Of a DNA stretch of 45,951 nt, positions 1 to 6,657 are shown piece by piece. Origin of the DNA: Gammaproteobacteria bacterium (lineage in GTDB: Bacteria; Pseudomonadota; Gammaproteobacteria; Xanthomonadales; SZUA-36). Position 1 is the stretch's first letter. Every line of letters starts with the position of its first letter. The notes beneath the pieces were generated by a model. That model did not search any database, was not told the origin of the DNA, and saw only the letters and a list, made by a program, of their open reading frames with translations. The position numbers and the translations under genes are program-made. Location: the NCBI GenBank assembly GCA_024279945.1, contig JAJRRA010000074.1, forward strand, positions 1 through 45,951, read 5' to 3'.

Positions 1-141
1 TGGTTATCCCGCGTCAGTTATCGTTATCAGATATGCACCTAAAAGGGGTGGCAACCTTCACCGGAATGGGTGGCAATCTTTAAACGGAATGGGTGGCAAC
101 CTTCCACCGGAATCGGTGGCAACCTTGAACCGGAATACTCA
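1..141. mobile_element. Terminal end of an IS21-like insertion sequence (partial)
   Basis: Four tandem 23-bp units of the form GGTGGCAACCTTCACCGGAAT occupy 45-136, followed by ACTCA, which gives a 5'-TG...CA-3' type element end at about 141. Multiple subterminal repeats of this kind are known for IS21-family elements, where they are thought to bind the IstA transposase. The transposase genes lie outside the window to the left. The junction falls inside a reading frame that is otherwise a recognisable antitoxin, which supports insertion here. The family assignment is from memory of similar repeats and not from a search. Confidence 0.6.
45..136. repeat. Four 23-bp tandem repeats at the IS end
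   Basis: Units at 45-67, 68-90, 91-113 and 114-136 share GGTGGCAA..TT...CGGAAT with a few substitutions between copies. There are no spacers, so this is not a CRISPR array. The arrangement fits transposase-binding repeats at an IS21-like terminus. Confidence 0.85.
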
Positions 142-379
142 GGTTACCTTGTTTGCGCCCGACGACTCTTGCCAACGCCGAAATTGATTTTGGCCGGGTT
201 TCAGCGATGATTTTGAGTAGGGCACGGTTCTCATCGCTTAGAACTTCAGCCAGTGACTTCATGGATGTGAACCAGACCTTGGGTTCTCCACGTTTGGGCT
301 TGTATTTCCCGCTGGCAATCGCCAGCATCCGCGTGCGGATCTGCTCTTGCGGCATGATGCCAATCGCAATGGTTTTCAT
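80..379 (-). pseudogene. HTH antitoxin gene truncated by the IS end
   Basis: The first about 80 residues read as a small helix-turn-helix regulator of the HVO_A0114-like type paired with DUF6516 toxins; the segment SLAEVLSDENRALLKIIAETRPKS followed by ALARVVGRKQGNLS resembles a winged-helix domain. After GNLS the frame runs into IS repeat sequence and stops after 18 foreign residues, so the second half of the helix-turn-helix/wing is missing. Native sequence is about 142-379. The start codon overlaps the stop of the upstream toxin gene as ATGA (376-379), so the two were translationally coupled. The family name is recalled from sequence resemblance. Whether the truncated product still binds DNA or toxin cannot be seen. 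Confidence 0.6.
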
Positions 380-639
380 GAACTTCTTACCTCTCGTAAT
401 ACGCGATCAACTTCGGCAAAAAAATCTGAGAGCAATTGCCAGGCATTCTTGAATTCGTAGGGTACGCCCTTGTCCGCAAGATGGCGGTGCCTGTGATCAT
501 AAGGCAGTCTTTGACCCGCATATCTGAATTTTTTTGGAAGCCTGACTGAATGTGCATTGTCATAAGCCAATATTCGATTGTCTCTATGTGTGCTTGAATA
601 TATCATCAGATGATATAGATTAGTAGCTCTGATGATCAA
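376..639 (-). CDS. DUF6516-like putative toxin of a toxin-antitoxin pair
   Basis: An 87-residue protein containing RILAYDNAH, then PYDHRHRH and VPYEFKNAWQLLSDFFAEVDRVL, the pattern I associate with the DUF6516 family of small proteins encoded next to HTH antitoxins. It is the first gene of the pair and overlaps the antitoxin start by four bases (ATGA). The N-terminus is uncertain because this family often starts somewhat further upstream. No catalytic mechanism is assigned here. The gene itself looks intact while its antitoxin partner is broken, which is unusual if the protein is toxic. Confidence 0.55.
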   Translation of the reverse strand: MIIRATNLYHLMIYSSTHRDNRILAYDNAHSVRLPKKFRYAGQRLPYDHRHRHLADKGVPYEFKNAWQLLSDFFAEVDRVLREVRSS

Positions 640-672
640 TCAATAGAGGTATTTTACCTGGGTCCGTGTAGG

Positions 673-763
673 AAAAAAAAGGGGTCAGGTTGAATAACCT
701 TAGAACGTGTGGCTAGCCTGAACCGGCTTTCAGTCGGGTTACTTCAACCTGACCCCTTTTTTT
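673..763. repeat. About 90-bp palindromic element, copy A (GGGGTCAGGTT family)
   Basis: The outer arms AAAAGGGGTCAGGTTGAA and TTCAACCTGACCCCTTTT are perfect inverted repeats. They enclose an inner imperfect palindrome (ATAACC...GGTTAC) with TAGCCTGAA and CAGTC in the middle. A second copy lies at 2839-2926 and aligns over its whole length. The A/T tracts outside the arms make it resemble a bidirectional intrinsic terminator. It overlaps the 3' end of the phosphatase gene and supplies that gene's last codons and stop. Confidence 0.85.
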
Positions 764-1453
764 CCCCCCCTTTTTTTTTAAGCTTGACAGGCTTTCCAGC
801 ACATAATCCGCGCCCAGGGTTTCAGCGGGAACGCCGGTGTAGCCGTCCGGGACCAGGATTACTTTTACGCCGGCGGCGCGGGCTGCGCCGACATCGGCGC
901 CGGAGTCGCCGATCATGAGGCTTTCCTGTGGCTTAACACCCAGTTGTGCCATTACGGTTTGCAGGGGCAGGGGATGGGGTTTTCTCTGCGCGGTGGAGTC
1001 ACCGCCGATGATGCTGGAGAACACTTCGTGGATGCCCAGTGCGTGCAGGATCTGGTGGGTTACCGCCTCGGGCTTGTTGGTACACAGGCCCTGTTTGACG
1101 CCTTGCTGTTGAAAATGGGCCAGTACTTCGCCGGCCGCCGGTCTCAGGGCGGTCTGCTCGGTGGCGCAGTCGCTGTAGATGTCCATGAAACGCGGCAGCA
1201 GGGCTGCGATGCCTGCTGCATCGAGATCAACTCCGTGGCCGCGCCAGGCCCGTTCAATCAGTTTGGCCACGCCGCCGCCGATCAGGGTGCGCACCTGCGC
1301 AATCTCATAGACCGGCTGGCCCTGTTCCTCGAGCACGGTGTTCAGCGCCGTGGACAGGTCGGGCGCTGAATCGACCAGGGTGCCGTCGAGGTCCCAGATG
1401 ACGGCGGCGGGCCGGCGTATGCCGGCGCCGGGCGCCGCCTCAGGCTGCAACAT
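713..1453 (-). CDS. gph: Phosphoglycolate phosphatase (HAD family)
   Basis: The 246-residue protein has the HAD motif DLDGTLVDS (nucleophile Asp21, acid Asp23), a CTNKPEAV motif II, the motif III lysine in RKPHPLPL, and [14 protein letters not shown] as motif IV. This is the phosphoglycolate phosphatase pattern. It removes phosphate from 2-phosphoglycolate made by RuBisCO oxygenation, which fits its place after RuBisCO; the cbb-operon name would be cbbZ. It starts 14 bp inside the 3' end of the RuBisCO gene, so translation is probably coupled. The last about 20 residues (lysine-rich, then [13 protein letters not shown]) are encoded by palindromic element A and are not expected in the family. 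The native C-terminus was probably replaced when the element inserted. Confidence 0.88.
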   Translation of the reverse strand: MLQPEAAPGAGIRRPAAVIWDLDGTLVDSAPDLSTALNTVLEEQGQPVYEIAQVRTLIGGGVAKLIERAWRGHGVDLDAAGIAALLPRFMDIYSDCATEQTALRPAAGEVLAHFQQQGVKQGLCTNKPEAVTHQILHALGIHEVFSSIIGGDSTAQRKPHPLPLQTVMAQLGVKPQESLMIGDSGADVGAARAAGVKVILVPDGYTGVPAETLGADYVLESLSSLKKKGGKKRGQVEVTRLKAGSG

Positions 1454-2822
1454 TCAGGGCATCCCTCCAGCCGGGGTAGATGGCGTCGGCATCGCCCTGG
1501 AAGCTTTCGAAGGCGCGGGCAAACTCGTGGTGATCCCGGGCAAAGGCGATGGGGTCTGCGCCTTCGCGCCAGCACTGTTCGGCCTGGCGCAGTGATTTCG
1601 CGCCTGCCGCCGGGCCGTCGATGTGGCCATAGCTGCCGCCGCCGGCGGTCAGGACCAGGTTGGAGTGGCCCAGGTTTGAGAAAAAGCCCGGCAGGCGCAG
1701 CGCGTTCATGCCGCCCGAAACGATCGGCGTGGTTGCTTTCATGCCCTGCCATTCCTGGTGGTAGAAGGGGCCGTCCGCGCTGTCCTGCTCGATCATGTAG
1801 GCGATGATGCGGTCGTCCATTTCGCCTTCCATCTTGCCGTAGCCCATGGTGCCCACGTGAATGCCCGAAGCACCCTGGCAGCGGGCCATCTTGGCCAGCA
1901 CGAACGCGGTGTAACCACGCTGGGTTTGCGGTGAAGTTACCGCACCGTGTCCGGCCCGGTGGTAGTGCAGGTACTGGCTGGGGAAATGACGCCGGGCAGT
2001 GGTGATGGCGGTCGGTCCGGCGACGTAGCCGTCGATCAGGAAAGCCACGTGGTCGGCATTCTCGGCGAAGGTTTCCAGAATGAACTCGCCTCGGGCGATG
2101 ATCTCCCGGTAGTCGTCTGCGGTGATGTTGGCGGAAAACAGCTTGGCCTCGCCGGTATCATCCTGGGCCCGGCGCATCGCATCGGCCACGGCGGTAATGG
2201 TGTCCTTCAGTGGGGCGAAGACCTGGTTGCCTTGCGGTTCATCGTTCTTGATGAAGTCGCCGCCCAGCCAGAAATCATAGGCTGCTTTGGCGAAAGGCTG
2301 CGGGCGCAGGCCCAGTTTGGGCTTGATGATGGTGCCGACAATGAAGCCGCCGTCCACCACCGGCCGGCCCAGTACCCGCCACATGCTGGAAATGTCGGTG
2401 GCCGGGCCGTCGTACAGTCTCAGGTATTGCGGCGGGAACCAGAAGTCGTGCATCTTGGCGTATTCCACATCGCCCATGCCCTGGTTGTTGCCGATGGTCA
2501 GGGTCAGGAAAGAGGCCAGCATGGCGCGTCCGTCGATCAGGTTGCGGTCGAACAGTTCCACCGGGTAGGCGATCTTCATGATCTCCTTTGCCTCGTCGAT
2601 TTCATACACCAGGGCGTCCACGCCCCGGGTGAAGTCATCGGTGGTCGAGATCTTCACGTTGGTTCCGGTAGAGGACTCGGCGGCGAAATGTGCGGCCGTT
2701 TCCAGGTAGCCGCCGTAGCCGGCCTTGGGTTTCATGGTGTAGGCCACCAGTACGTGACGGCCACCTGCGATCAGGTCTTCCTCACGGAGGTTCAGGTCTG
2801 CGTATCGGTTCGATTGGTCCAT
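1440..2822 (-). CDS. cbbM: Ribulose-1,5-bisphosphate carboxylase, form II
   Basis: The 460-residue protein resembles form II RuBisCO of the Rhodospirillum rubrum type along its whole length. Catalytic features are present: KPKLG (Lys167), [13 protein letters not shown] with the carbamylated Lys192 and metal ligands Asp194/Glu195, HYHRAGHG (His288), loop 6 in [10 protein letters not shown] (Lys330) and [13 protein letters not shown]. It is therefore a genuine carboxylase and not a RuBisCO-like protein. Form II enzymes are homo-oligomers of large subunits, and no small-subunit gene is present. A good ribosome-binding site (AGGAG) lies eight bases before ATG. The 88-bp palindrome at 2839-2926 separates it from the phosphoribulokinase gene, so RuBisCO transcription must either read through the hairpin or start in it. 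Confidence 0.97.
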   Translation of the reverse strand: MDQSNRYADLNLREEDLIAGGRHVLVAYTMKPKAGYGGYLETAAHFAAESSTGTNVKISTTDDFTRGVDALVYEIDEAKEIMKIAYPVELFDRNLIDGRAMLASFLTLTIGNNQGMGDVEYAKMHDFWFPPQYLRLYDGPATDISSMWRVLGRPVVDGGFIVGTIIKPKLGLRPQPFAKAAYDFWLGGDFIKNDEPQGNQVFAPLKDTITAVADAMRRAQDDTGEAKLFSANITADDYREIIARGEFILETFAENADHVAFLIDGYVAGPTAITTARRHFPSQYLHYHRAGHGAVTSPQTQRGYTAFVLAKMARCQGASGIHVGTMGYGKMEGEMDDRIIAYMIEQDSADGPFYHQEWQGMKATTPIVSGGMNALRLPGFFSNLGHSNLVLTAGGGSYGHIDGPAAGAKSLRQAEQCWREGADPIAFARDHHEFARAFESFQGDADAIYPGWRDALNVAA

Positions 2823-2838
2823 GCTGTGCTCTCCTGTT

Positions 2839-2926
2839 AAAAAAGGGGTCAGGTTGAATAACCTTAAAACCTGGTGTTAGCCTGAATCAACTTGCAGTCA
2901 GGTTACTTCAACCTGACCCCTTTTTT
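2839..2926. repeat. 88-bp palindromic element, copy B (GGGGTCAGGTT family)
   Basis: It has the same architecture as copy A, with arms AAAAGGGGTCAGGTTGAA / TTCAACCTGACCCCTTTT and a central TTAGCCTGAA segment. It lies between the phosphoribulokinase and RuBisCO genes. Its right arm encodes the last residues of phosphoribulokinase (GKKGSG then stop). It ends three to four bases before the RuBisCO ribosome-binding site. Confidence 0.87.
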
Positions 2927-3798
2927 CCGGCCCGCCGCTTGCGGTCCATCAACTGCAGGATCATCGGGGTGAGGATCAACTGCATGGCGATGTCCACCTT
3001 GCCGCCCGGAATGACGATGGAGTTGGCCCGCGACATGAAGCTGTCGTGGATCATCGAAATCAGGTAGGGGAAATCAATGCCGCCGGGTTTGGCGAAACGG
3101 ATCACCACCAGCGATTCATCCGCCTTGGGAATCCAGCGGGCGATAAAGGCGTTGGAGGTGTCGACCGTCGGCACGCGCTGGAAATTGATGTCGGTCTGCG
3201 AGAATTGTGGGCAGATGTAGTCGATGTAATCGGGCATGCGGCGCAGGATGGTGTGTTTGATCGCTTCGCCGGAATAGCCCCGGTCCATCTTGTCGCGGTG
3301 AATTTTCTGGATCCACTCCAGGTTGATTACCGGCACCACGCCGATTTTCAGGTCGCAATGCTGGGCCACGTTGACCTCGTCGGTGACCACCGCGCCGTGT
3401 AGTCCTTCATAGAACAATAAATCGGTGTCTCCGGGAATCGGTTCCCAGTCGGTGAAGGTGCCCGGTGTTGAGCCATAGCGATCTGCTTCTTCCTCGTCGT
3501 GTACGTAGTGGCGGGTTTTGCAGCTACCGCTTTCGGCAAAGGACCGGAACACGCCTTCCAGTTCATTCAGCAGGTTGGCTTTCGGCCCGAAGTGGCTGAA
3601 GTGGTTATTGCCCTTGTCTCCTTCTTCTTCCATCACGCGCTTCATGCCGGCGCGGTCGTAGCGATGGAAAGCATCACCCTCTATGCAGGAGGCATTGATA
3701 CCCTCGCGCTGGAAAATGTGCTCGAAGGTGCGCTTGACCGAGGTAGTTCCTGCGCCGGAAGATCCGGTTATCGAAATGATGGGGTGCTTGACTGACAT
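2908..3798 (-). CDS. prkB: Phosphoribulokinase
   Basis: The protein has 296 residues from the ATG at 3798, which is preceded by GGAGAAAAAACC; a longer upstream frame lacks a comparable start. It has the P-loop GSSGAGTT near the N-terminus, the EGDAFHRYDR segment, FYEGLHGAVVTDEVNVAQH, and VPVINLEWIQKIHRDK followed by NFQRVPTVDTSN. These are hallmarks of proteobacterial phosphoribulokinase (PrkB/CbbP type). It makes ribulose-1,5-bisphosphate from ribulose-5-phosphate and ATP, the substrate of the adjacent RuBisCO. The length matches the family. The C-terminal GKKGSG is encoded by palindromic element B. Context argues for a Calvin-cycle role and against a stand-alone kinase. Confidence 0.95.
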   Translation of the reverse strand: MSVKHPIISITGSSGAGTTSVKRTFEHIFQREGINASCIEGDAFHRYDRAGMKRVMEEEGDKGNNHFSHFGPKANLLNELEGVFRSFAESGSCKTRHYVHDEEEADRYGSTPGTFTDWEPIPGDTDLLFYEGLHGAVVTDEVNVAQHCDLKIGVVPVINLEWIQKIHRDKMDRGYSGEAIKHTILRRMPDYIDYICPQFSQTDINFQRVPTVDTSNAFIARWIPKADESLVVIRFAKPGGIDFPYLISMIHDSFMSRANSIVIPGGKVDIAMQLILTPMILQLMDRKRRAGKKGSG

Positions 3799-3958
3799 GG
3801 TTTTTTCTCCTTTCCGGTTCAGGCCTTGACCAGGCCACCGGCGCCGCGCGCAATCACCGCTGATGGTCAGAGCCGGCCCGGCGGGCTGATTGAGAACCAG
3901 TCTAAGTGGAGCAGCAGCGGGGTGGTACATCCATCGGGGGGAGGGAAGCGGGTTATTT

Positions 3959-3989
3959 GGGTGGGTAAAAAACCACCCCTATGGGTAGG
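3959..3989. promoter_or_regulatory. Candidate operator/hairpin upstream of phosphoribulokinase
   Basis: GGGTGG (3959-3964) and CCACCC (3973-3978) form a 6-bp stem around an A-rich loop. It is followed by CCCCTATGGGTA, a near-palindrome whose minus-strand half TACCCAT matches the NarL/LuxR heptamer pattern TACYYMT. It lies in the 192-bp gap between the regulator gene and phosphoribulokinase, the only roomy non-coding stretch in the cluster. The rest of the gap contains no motif I can defend. A binding role for the neighbouring regulator is inference. Confidence 0.3.
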
Positions 3990-3990
3990 C

Positions 3991-4617
3991 TCAGGAACTC
4001 AGGTACATTGCAATCGCCTGCGCGCGGCTGTTCACGCCCAGCTTCTGGAACAGGTTGCGGACGTGGAATTTCACCGTGTTCAGGGAGACATCCATGTCGC
4101 GGGCTATCTGCTTGTTGGTGCGGCCGGTGGCCAGGCTGGCCAGCACCTCCAGTTCGCGCCGGGTCAGCGAGACCAGTGGGTTCTCGTACAGGGTGCGCAC
4201 GTCGATGAAGGGGAAAACCATGCGTCCTTGCGCCACATCGGCAATGGTATCGAGCAGCACAGCCGGTTGCTCACTCTTGGAGACGAAGGCTGCCCCGCCG
4301 TGGGCCATTACCTGGGCGGGCAGGGTATCGCTCGCCAGGCCGGTGTAGACCACGATTCGCGGTGGATTATCCTGTGCGTTGACCCGGTCGAGAATCACCC
4401 GGCCATCCGAATTGCCGAACACCCAGCCGATGATGGCGACGTCTATGCTCTGTCGGCCCAGATTTTCAAGGAATTCTTCACAGTCCCTGGATACATGCAG
4501 CAGCTTGAAGCGCTTATCCTCGGACAGGATCTGTTTGAGCGCCGCCTGGATCAACGGACTCTTGTCCGCCACCCCGATACGAATCACTTCAGTTGCTTGT
4601 GTACTCTGTTGTGGCAT
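3991..4617 (-). CDS. LuxR/NarL-type regulator with degenerate receiver domain
   Basis: A 208-residue protein with an N-terminal receiver-like domain (about 10-125) and a C-terminal LuxR helix-turn-helix (about 149-207; LTRRELEVLASLATGRTNKQIA then NTVKFHVRNLFQKLGV). The receiver keeps Thr91 and Lys113, but the phospho-acceptor position reads DVAIIGW, with Gly64 where Asp is expected, and the N-terminal acidic pair is reduced to one Asp. It is thus probably not controlled by ordinary aspartyl phosphorylation. It is the first gene of the Calvin-cycle cluster, in the place usually held by LysR-type CbbR. No sensor kinase gene is nearby. It probably controls the cluster, possibly through metabolite binding or protein contact; that is inference. 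Confidence 0.8.
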   Translation of the reverse strand: MPQQSTQATEVIRIGVADKSPLIQAALKQILSEDKRFKLLHVSRDCEEFLENLGRQSIDVAIIGWVFGNSDGRVILDRVNAQDNPPRIVVYTGLASDTLPAQVMAHGGAAFVSKSEQPAVLLDTIADVAQGRMVFPFIDVRTLYENPLVSLTRRELEVLASLATGRTNKQIARDMDVSLNTVKFHVRNLFQKLGVNSRAQAIAMYLSS

Positions 4618-4649
4618 TCATCTTCCCGTCGGCCCCTGCCGCCTGCCAC

Positions 4650-4655
4650 AGTATA
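4650..4655 (-). promoter_or_regulatory. Possible -10 element for the LuxR-type regulator
   Basis: The minus strand reads TATACT about 35 bp before the regulator start, close to the -10 consensus. I find no convincing -35 hexamer at the right distance, so this is only a candidate start site for the Calvin-cycle transcript. Confidence 0.25.
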
Positions 4656-4695
4656 CTCAAGGCGCTAGCAGCCTGACCGATCGCAGCGAGGGAAA

Positions 4696-4716
4696 GCCGT
4701 TCTCCTCGGGAACGGC
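4696..4716 (-). terminator. Hairpin after vapC-like gene
   Basis: GCCGTTC (4696-4702) and GAACGGC (4710-4716) form a perfect 7-bp stem with a 7-base loop just past the PIN-toxin stop. On the minus strand it is followed by TTTCCCT, so the T-tract is weak. It may be a modest terminator or an mRNA 3'-end stabiliser. Confidence 0.4.
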
Positions 4717-4722
4717 ACGGAG

Positions 4723-5160
4723 TCATTCGCCGAACCAGACAATCTTCGTTTCCAACTGTGTCGCCGCCTGCGCCATTACCTTGTCGGCAGTTGCCAGCAA
4801 CGTAACCGATATTTCGTGGGCAATGCTCAAATGCAGCGCATCCAGCGTTCGTAGTGCGACATCAGGCAGCGCTTCAATCATTAATTCTGCGTTTAGAATA
4901 TGCTGATCGGTAACGGGGCAAAGCAGCAGGTGCGCATCCTGACAATCCTGCTGAAATTTTGCATATACCTGCTGGACCTGCTCACTCGTCAGCCAGCGCA
5001 TTCGCTGCCGCCGCGCGAGCAGACACCGAAACTCAGTTTTAGTTAAACTGCTGATACAGGCCTGGTCCTGATGCTGTATCCACTCAGCAAAGGCATCCGA
5101 CCCGGCTTCCGGGAGATACCATTTGGCAAGCGCACTGGTATCAATATACGACAGCGTCAC
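4723..5160 (-). CDS. vapC: PIN-domain ribonuclease toxin (VapC-like)
   Basis: A 145-residue PIN-domain protein. The acidic active-site residues are in place: Asp7 in SYIDTSALAKWY, Glu43 in TKTEF, Asp107 in LRTLDALHLSIA and Asp126 in LLATADKVM. VapC proteins are metal-dependent endoribonucleases inhibited by a co-transcribed antitoxin. It starts at GTG (5160), overlapping the antitoxin stop as GTGA, so it is translationally coupled. The full family length and intact catalytic residues suggest it is functional. The RNA target cannot be inferred. Confidence 0.87.
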   Translation of the reverse strand: MTLSYIDTSALAKWYLPEAGSDAFAEWIQHQDQACISSLTKTEFRCLLARRQRMRWLTSEQVQQVYAKFQQDCQDAHLLLCPVTDQHILNAELMIEALPDVALRTLDALHLSIAHEISVTLLATADKVMAQAATQLETKIVWFGE

Positions 5161-5393
5161 TCGCGCTCGTCCCGGTCATTCCTTTGTAATACTTCACTGC
5201 TTACATTTTGCCGCGGAAGCGAATTGCGTAATGCGGCATGGTTGGGGCGCGGTTTGTGATGCTTGATCGGCAGTACTCTGGCAACCGGCTTATTGTGCCG
5301 GGTAATAATCAACTCATGTTGCTCGCGGATTAATGCATCCAACTTACCCAACTGGCTACGCATTTCGCGGATAGACAATCTCTGCATTACCAT
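5157..5393 (-). CDS. Phd/YefM-type antitoxin
   Basis: A 78-residue protein starting MVMQRLSIREMRSQLGKLDALIREQHELIITRHNKPVARVLP, the Phd/YefM DNA-binding fold (a strand followed by a helix, then the TRHNKPVA segment). The C-terminal part is basic and polar, as in the toxin-neutralising tail of these antitoxins. It lies directly upstream of, and overlaps, the PIN toxin gene. It would neutralise the toxin and repress the operon through the palindrome just upstream. The pairing of a Phd-type antitoxin with a VapC-type toxin is common. Confidence 0.82.
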   Translation of the reverse strand: MVMQRLSIREMRSQLGKLDALIREQHELIITRHNKPVARVLPIKHHKPRPNHAALRNSLPRQNVSSEVLQRNDRDERE

Positions 5394-5402
5394 GTTCCTA
5401 TA

Positions 5403-5430
5403 TGTGCGCTATATTTTATATTGTAGCACA
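5403..5430. promoter_or_regulatory. Palindromic operator/promoter of the toxin-antitoxin operon
   Basis: Plus strand TGTGCGCTATA ... TATTGTAGCACA is an imperfect inverted repeat (TGTGC/GCACA ends, TA-rich centre) ten bases upstream of the antitoxin start. The AT-rich centre contains -10-like sequence on the minus strand (TACAAT, TATAAA). Position and symmetry fit autoregulation by the antitoxin-toxin complex. Confidence 0.5.
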
Positions 5431-5479
5431 ATTTGAAATCCATCTTGGGGTGCCGACAAATTGACCTCCCTGGATATAC

Positions 5480-6655
5480 TCAGGGTGCAGGCTTATCCTG
5501 AAGTCTTGCCGGTACGATGGTGACCAGCAGGCTCAGGATGAGCCCGGCAACTGCCGCCCAGATCACCAGTGGGTAGTTATTGTCGCCCAACAGCAGGGCC
5601 GCCAGGGCCGGGCCCGAGGCCAGCCCCATTTTGGAGGCAAAGCCGCCCAGTGCGGCCATCTGTCCGGTGGAATCGAAGCGCGAGGCCAGGCCGAGCAGAT
5701 AGGCGATGCTGTACGCCCAGGTGATACCAATGATGCCATTAATGACAATCCATACCAGTTGGCTGCCGCTGTACAGGTAGGCAACGGTGGCCAACGTGGT
5801 CAGCGCGATACCGCCCAGCAGGGACTTCAGATAGCCGAAGCGGTCGCCGATCACGATCACCAGGCCTGCACCAGCCAGACCCAGCCAGGCGGCAATGCCC
5901 AGCGTCATGGCCATAAAATCCCGTTCCAGACCGTAAAAAGCACCCAGTTCCATGATGTAGGCATACAAACCCATGTTGGCCGCCTGGAAAAGAAACAGGG
6001 CGAGCAGGGTCAGCGTCAGCGGAAAGCGCTGAACCCCGTTTTCGGTTGACGTAGAAGCCGTTCCGGCGACTGGTTTTTCCACCGCGTAGGCCGGCAGGAA
6101 GGGCAGCATCAGCAGGGTCACGAAGCTGAAAGCGATCAGCGACAGGAACAGCACAGCGGTGCCGTATTGCGTCACCAGGCCCGGAATAAGCATTACCCCC
6201 ACGCCGCCCAGGCCGAACTGGACAAACAGCAGTACACCAAAGGTGCGGTCCGGTTGCACCGTCCGGGCGATGATCGAAAAACCGGTGCCGACCAGCATGC
6301 CGCCGGTGAAACCGTGTGCGAAACGGATTGCAACCAGCGCCGCGTAGTCGGTCATTCCAATCGACAACAGGTCCAGGGTAATCAGGCCCAGCAGGAAGAT
6401 CAGTGACATCAACTGCCAGTTCAGCCGCTTGATGACAAAGACGATCAGCAGGGCGCCAAAAGCCGCGCCGTACATGTTTGCCGAAGCGACCGTGCCGGCC
6501 TGCTGGTTGGAAAAACCCAGCGCCTCGATCAGCCCCGAGACAATCGCCGGCATGATGTTGACGTAGAAAAGCCCCGCCGTGGCAAGAAAGGCGAGCATGA
6601 GTCTAGCTATCATGCTATTTGGAGAAACCTTAGGAAAGATATTGAATATATTCAT
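5480..6655 (-). CDS. Major facilitator superfamily transporter
   Basis: A 391-residue, strongly hydrophobic protein with about twelve predicted membrane segments, starting with MIARLMLAFLATAGLFYVN and ending in a hydrophobic helix and short basic tail. Loop residues such as RLNWQ after the second segment suit an MFS antiporter or uptake carrier of the YcaD/CynX-like kind. Its start codon lies two bases after the stop of the upstream serine hydrolase gene, so it is the last gene of the TonB receptor operon. The substrate is unknown. It could take a product of the operon's periplasmic enzymes across the inner membrane, or export one. Confidence 0.85.
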   Translation of the reverse strand: MNIFNIFPKVSPNSMIARLMLAFLATAGLFYVNIMPAIVSGLIEALGFSNQQAGTVASANMYGAAFGALLIVFVIKRLNWQLMSLIFLLGLITLDLLSIGMTDYAALVAIRFAHGFTGGMLVGTGFSIIARTVQPDRTFGVLLFVQFGLGGVGVMLIPGLVTQYGTAVLFLSLIAFSFVTLLMLPFLPAYAVEKPVAGTASTSTENGVQRFPLTLTLLALFLFQAANMGLYAYIMELGAFYGLERDFMAMTLGIAAWLGLAGAGLVIVIGDRFGYLKSLLGGIALTTLATVAYLYSGSQLVWIVINGIIGITWAYSIAYLLGLASRFDSTGQMAALGGFASKMGLASGPALAALLLGDNNYPLVIWAAVAGLILSLLVTIVPARLQDKPAP

Positions 6656-6657
6656 TA

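Noticed and set aside
45-136. Possible CRISPR array in the 23-bp repeats
   Set aside because: The units are directly adjacent with no spacers, and there are no Cas genes; they fit an insertion-sequence end.
1440-2822. RuBisCO-like protein (form IV)
   Set aside because: All catalytic lysines, the carbamylation site, His288 and loop 6 are present and the neighbour is phosphoribulokinase.
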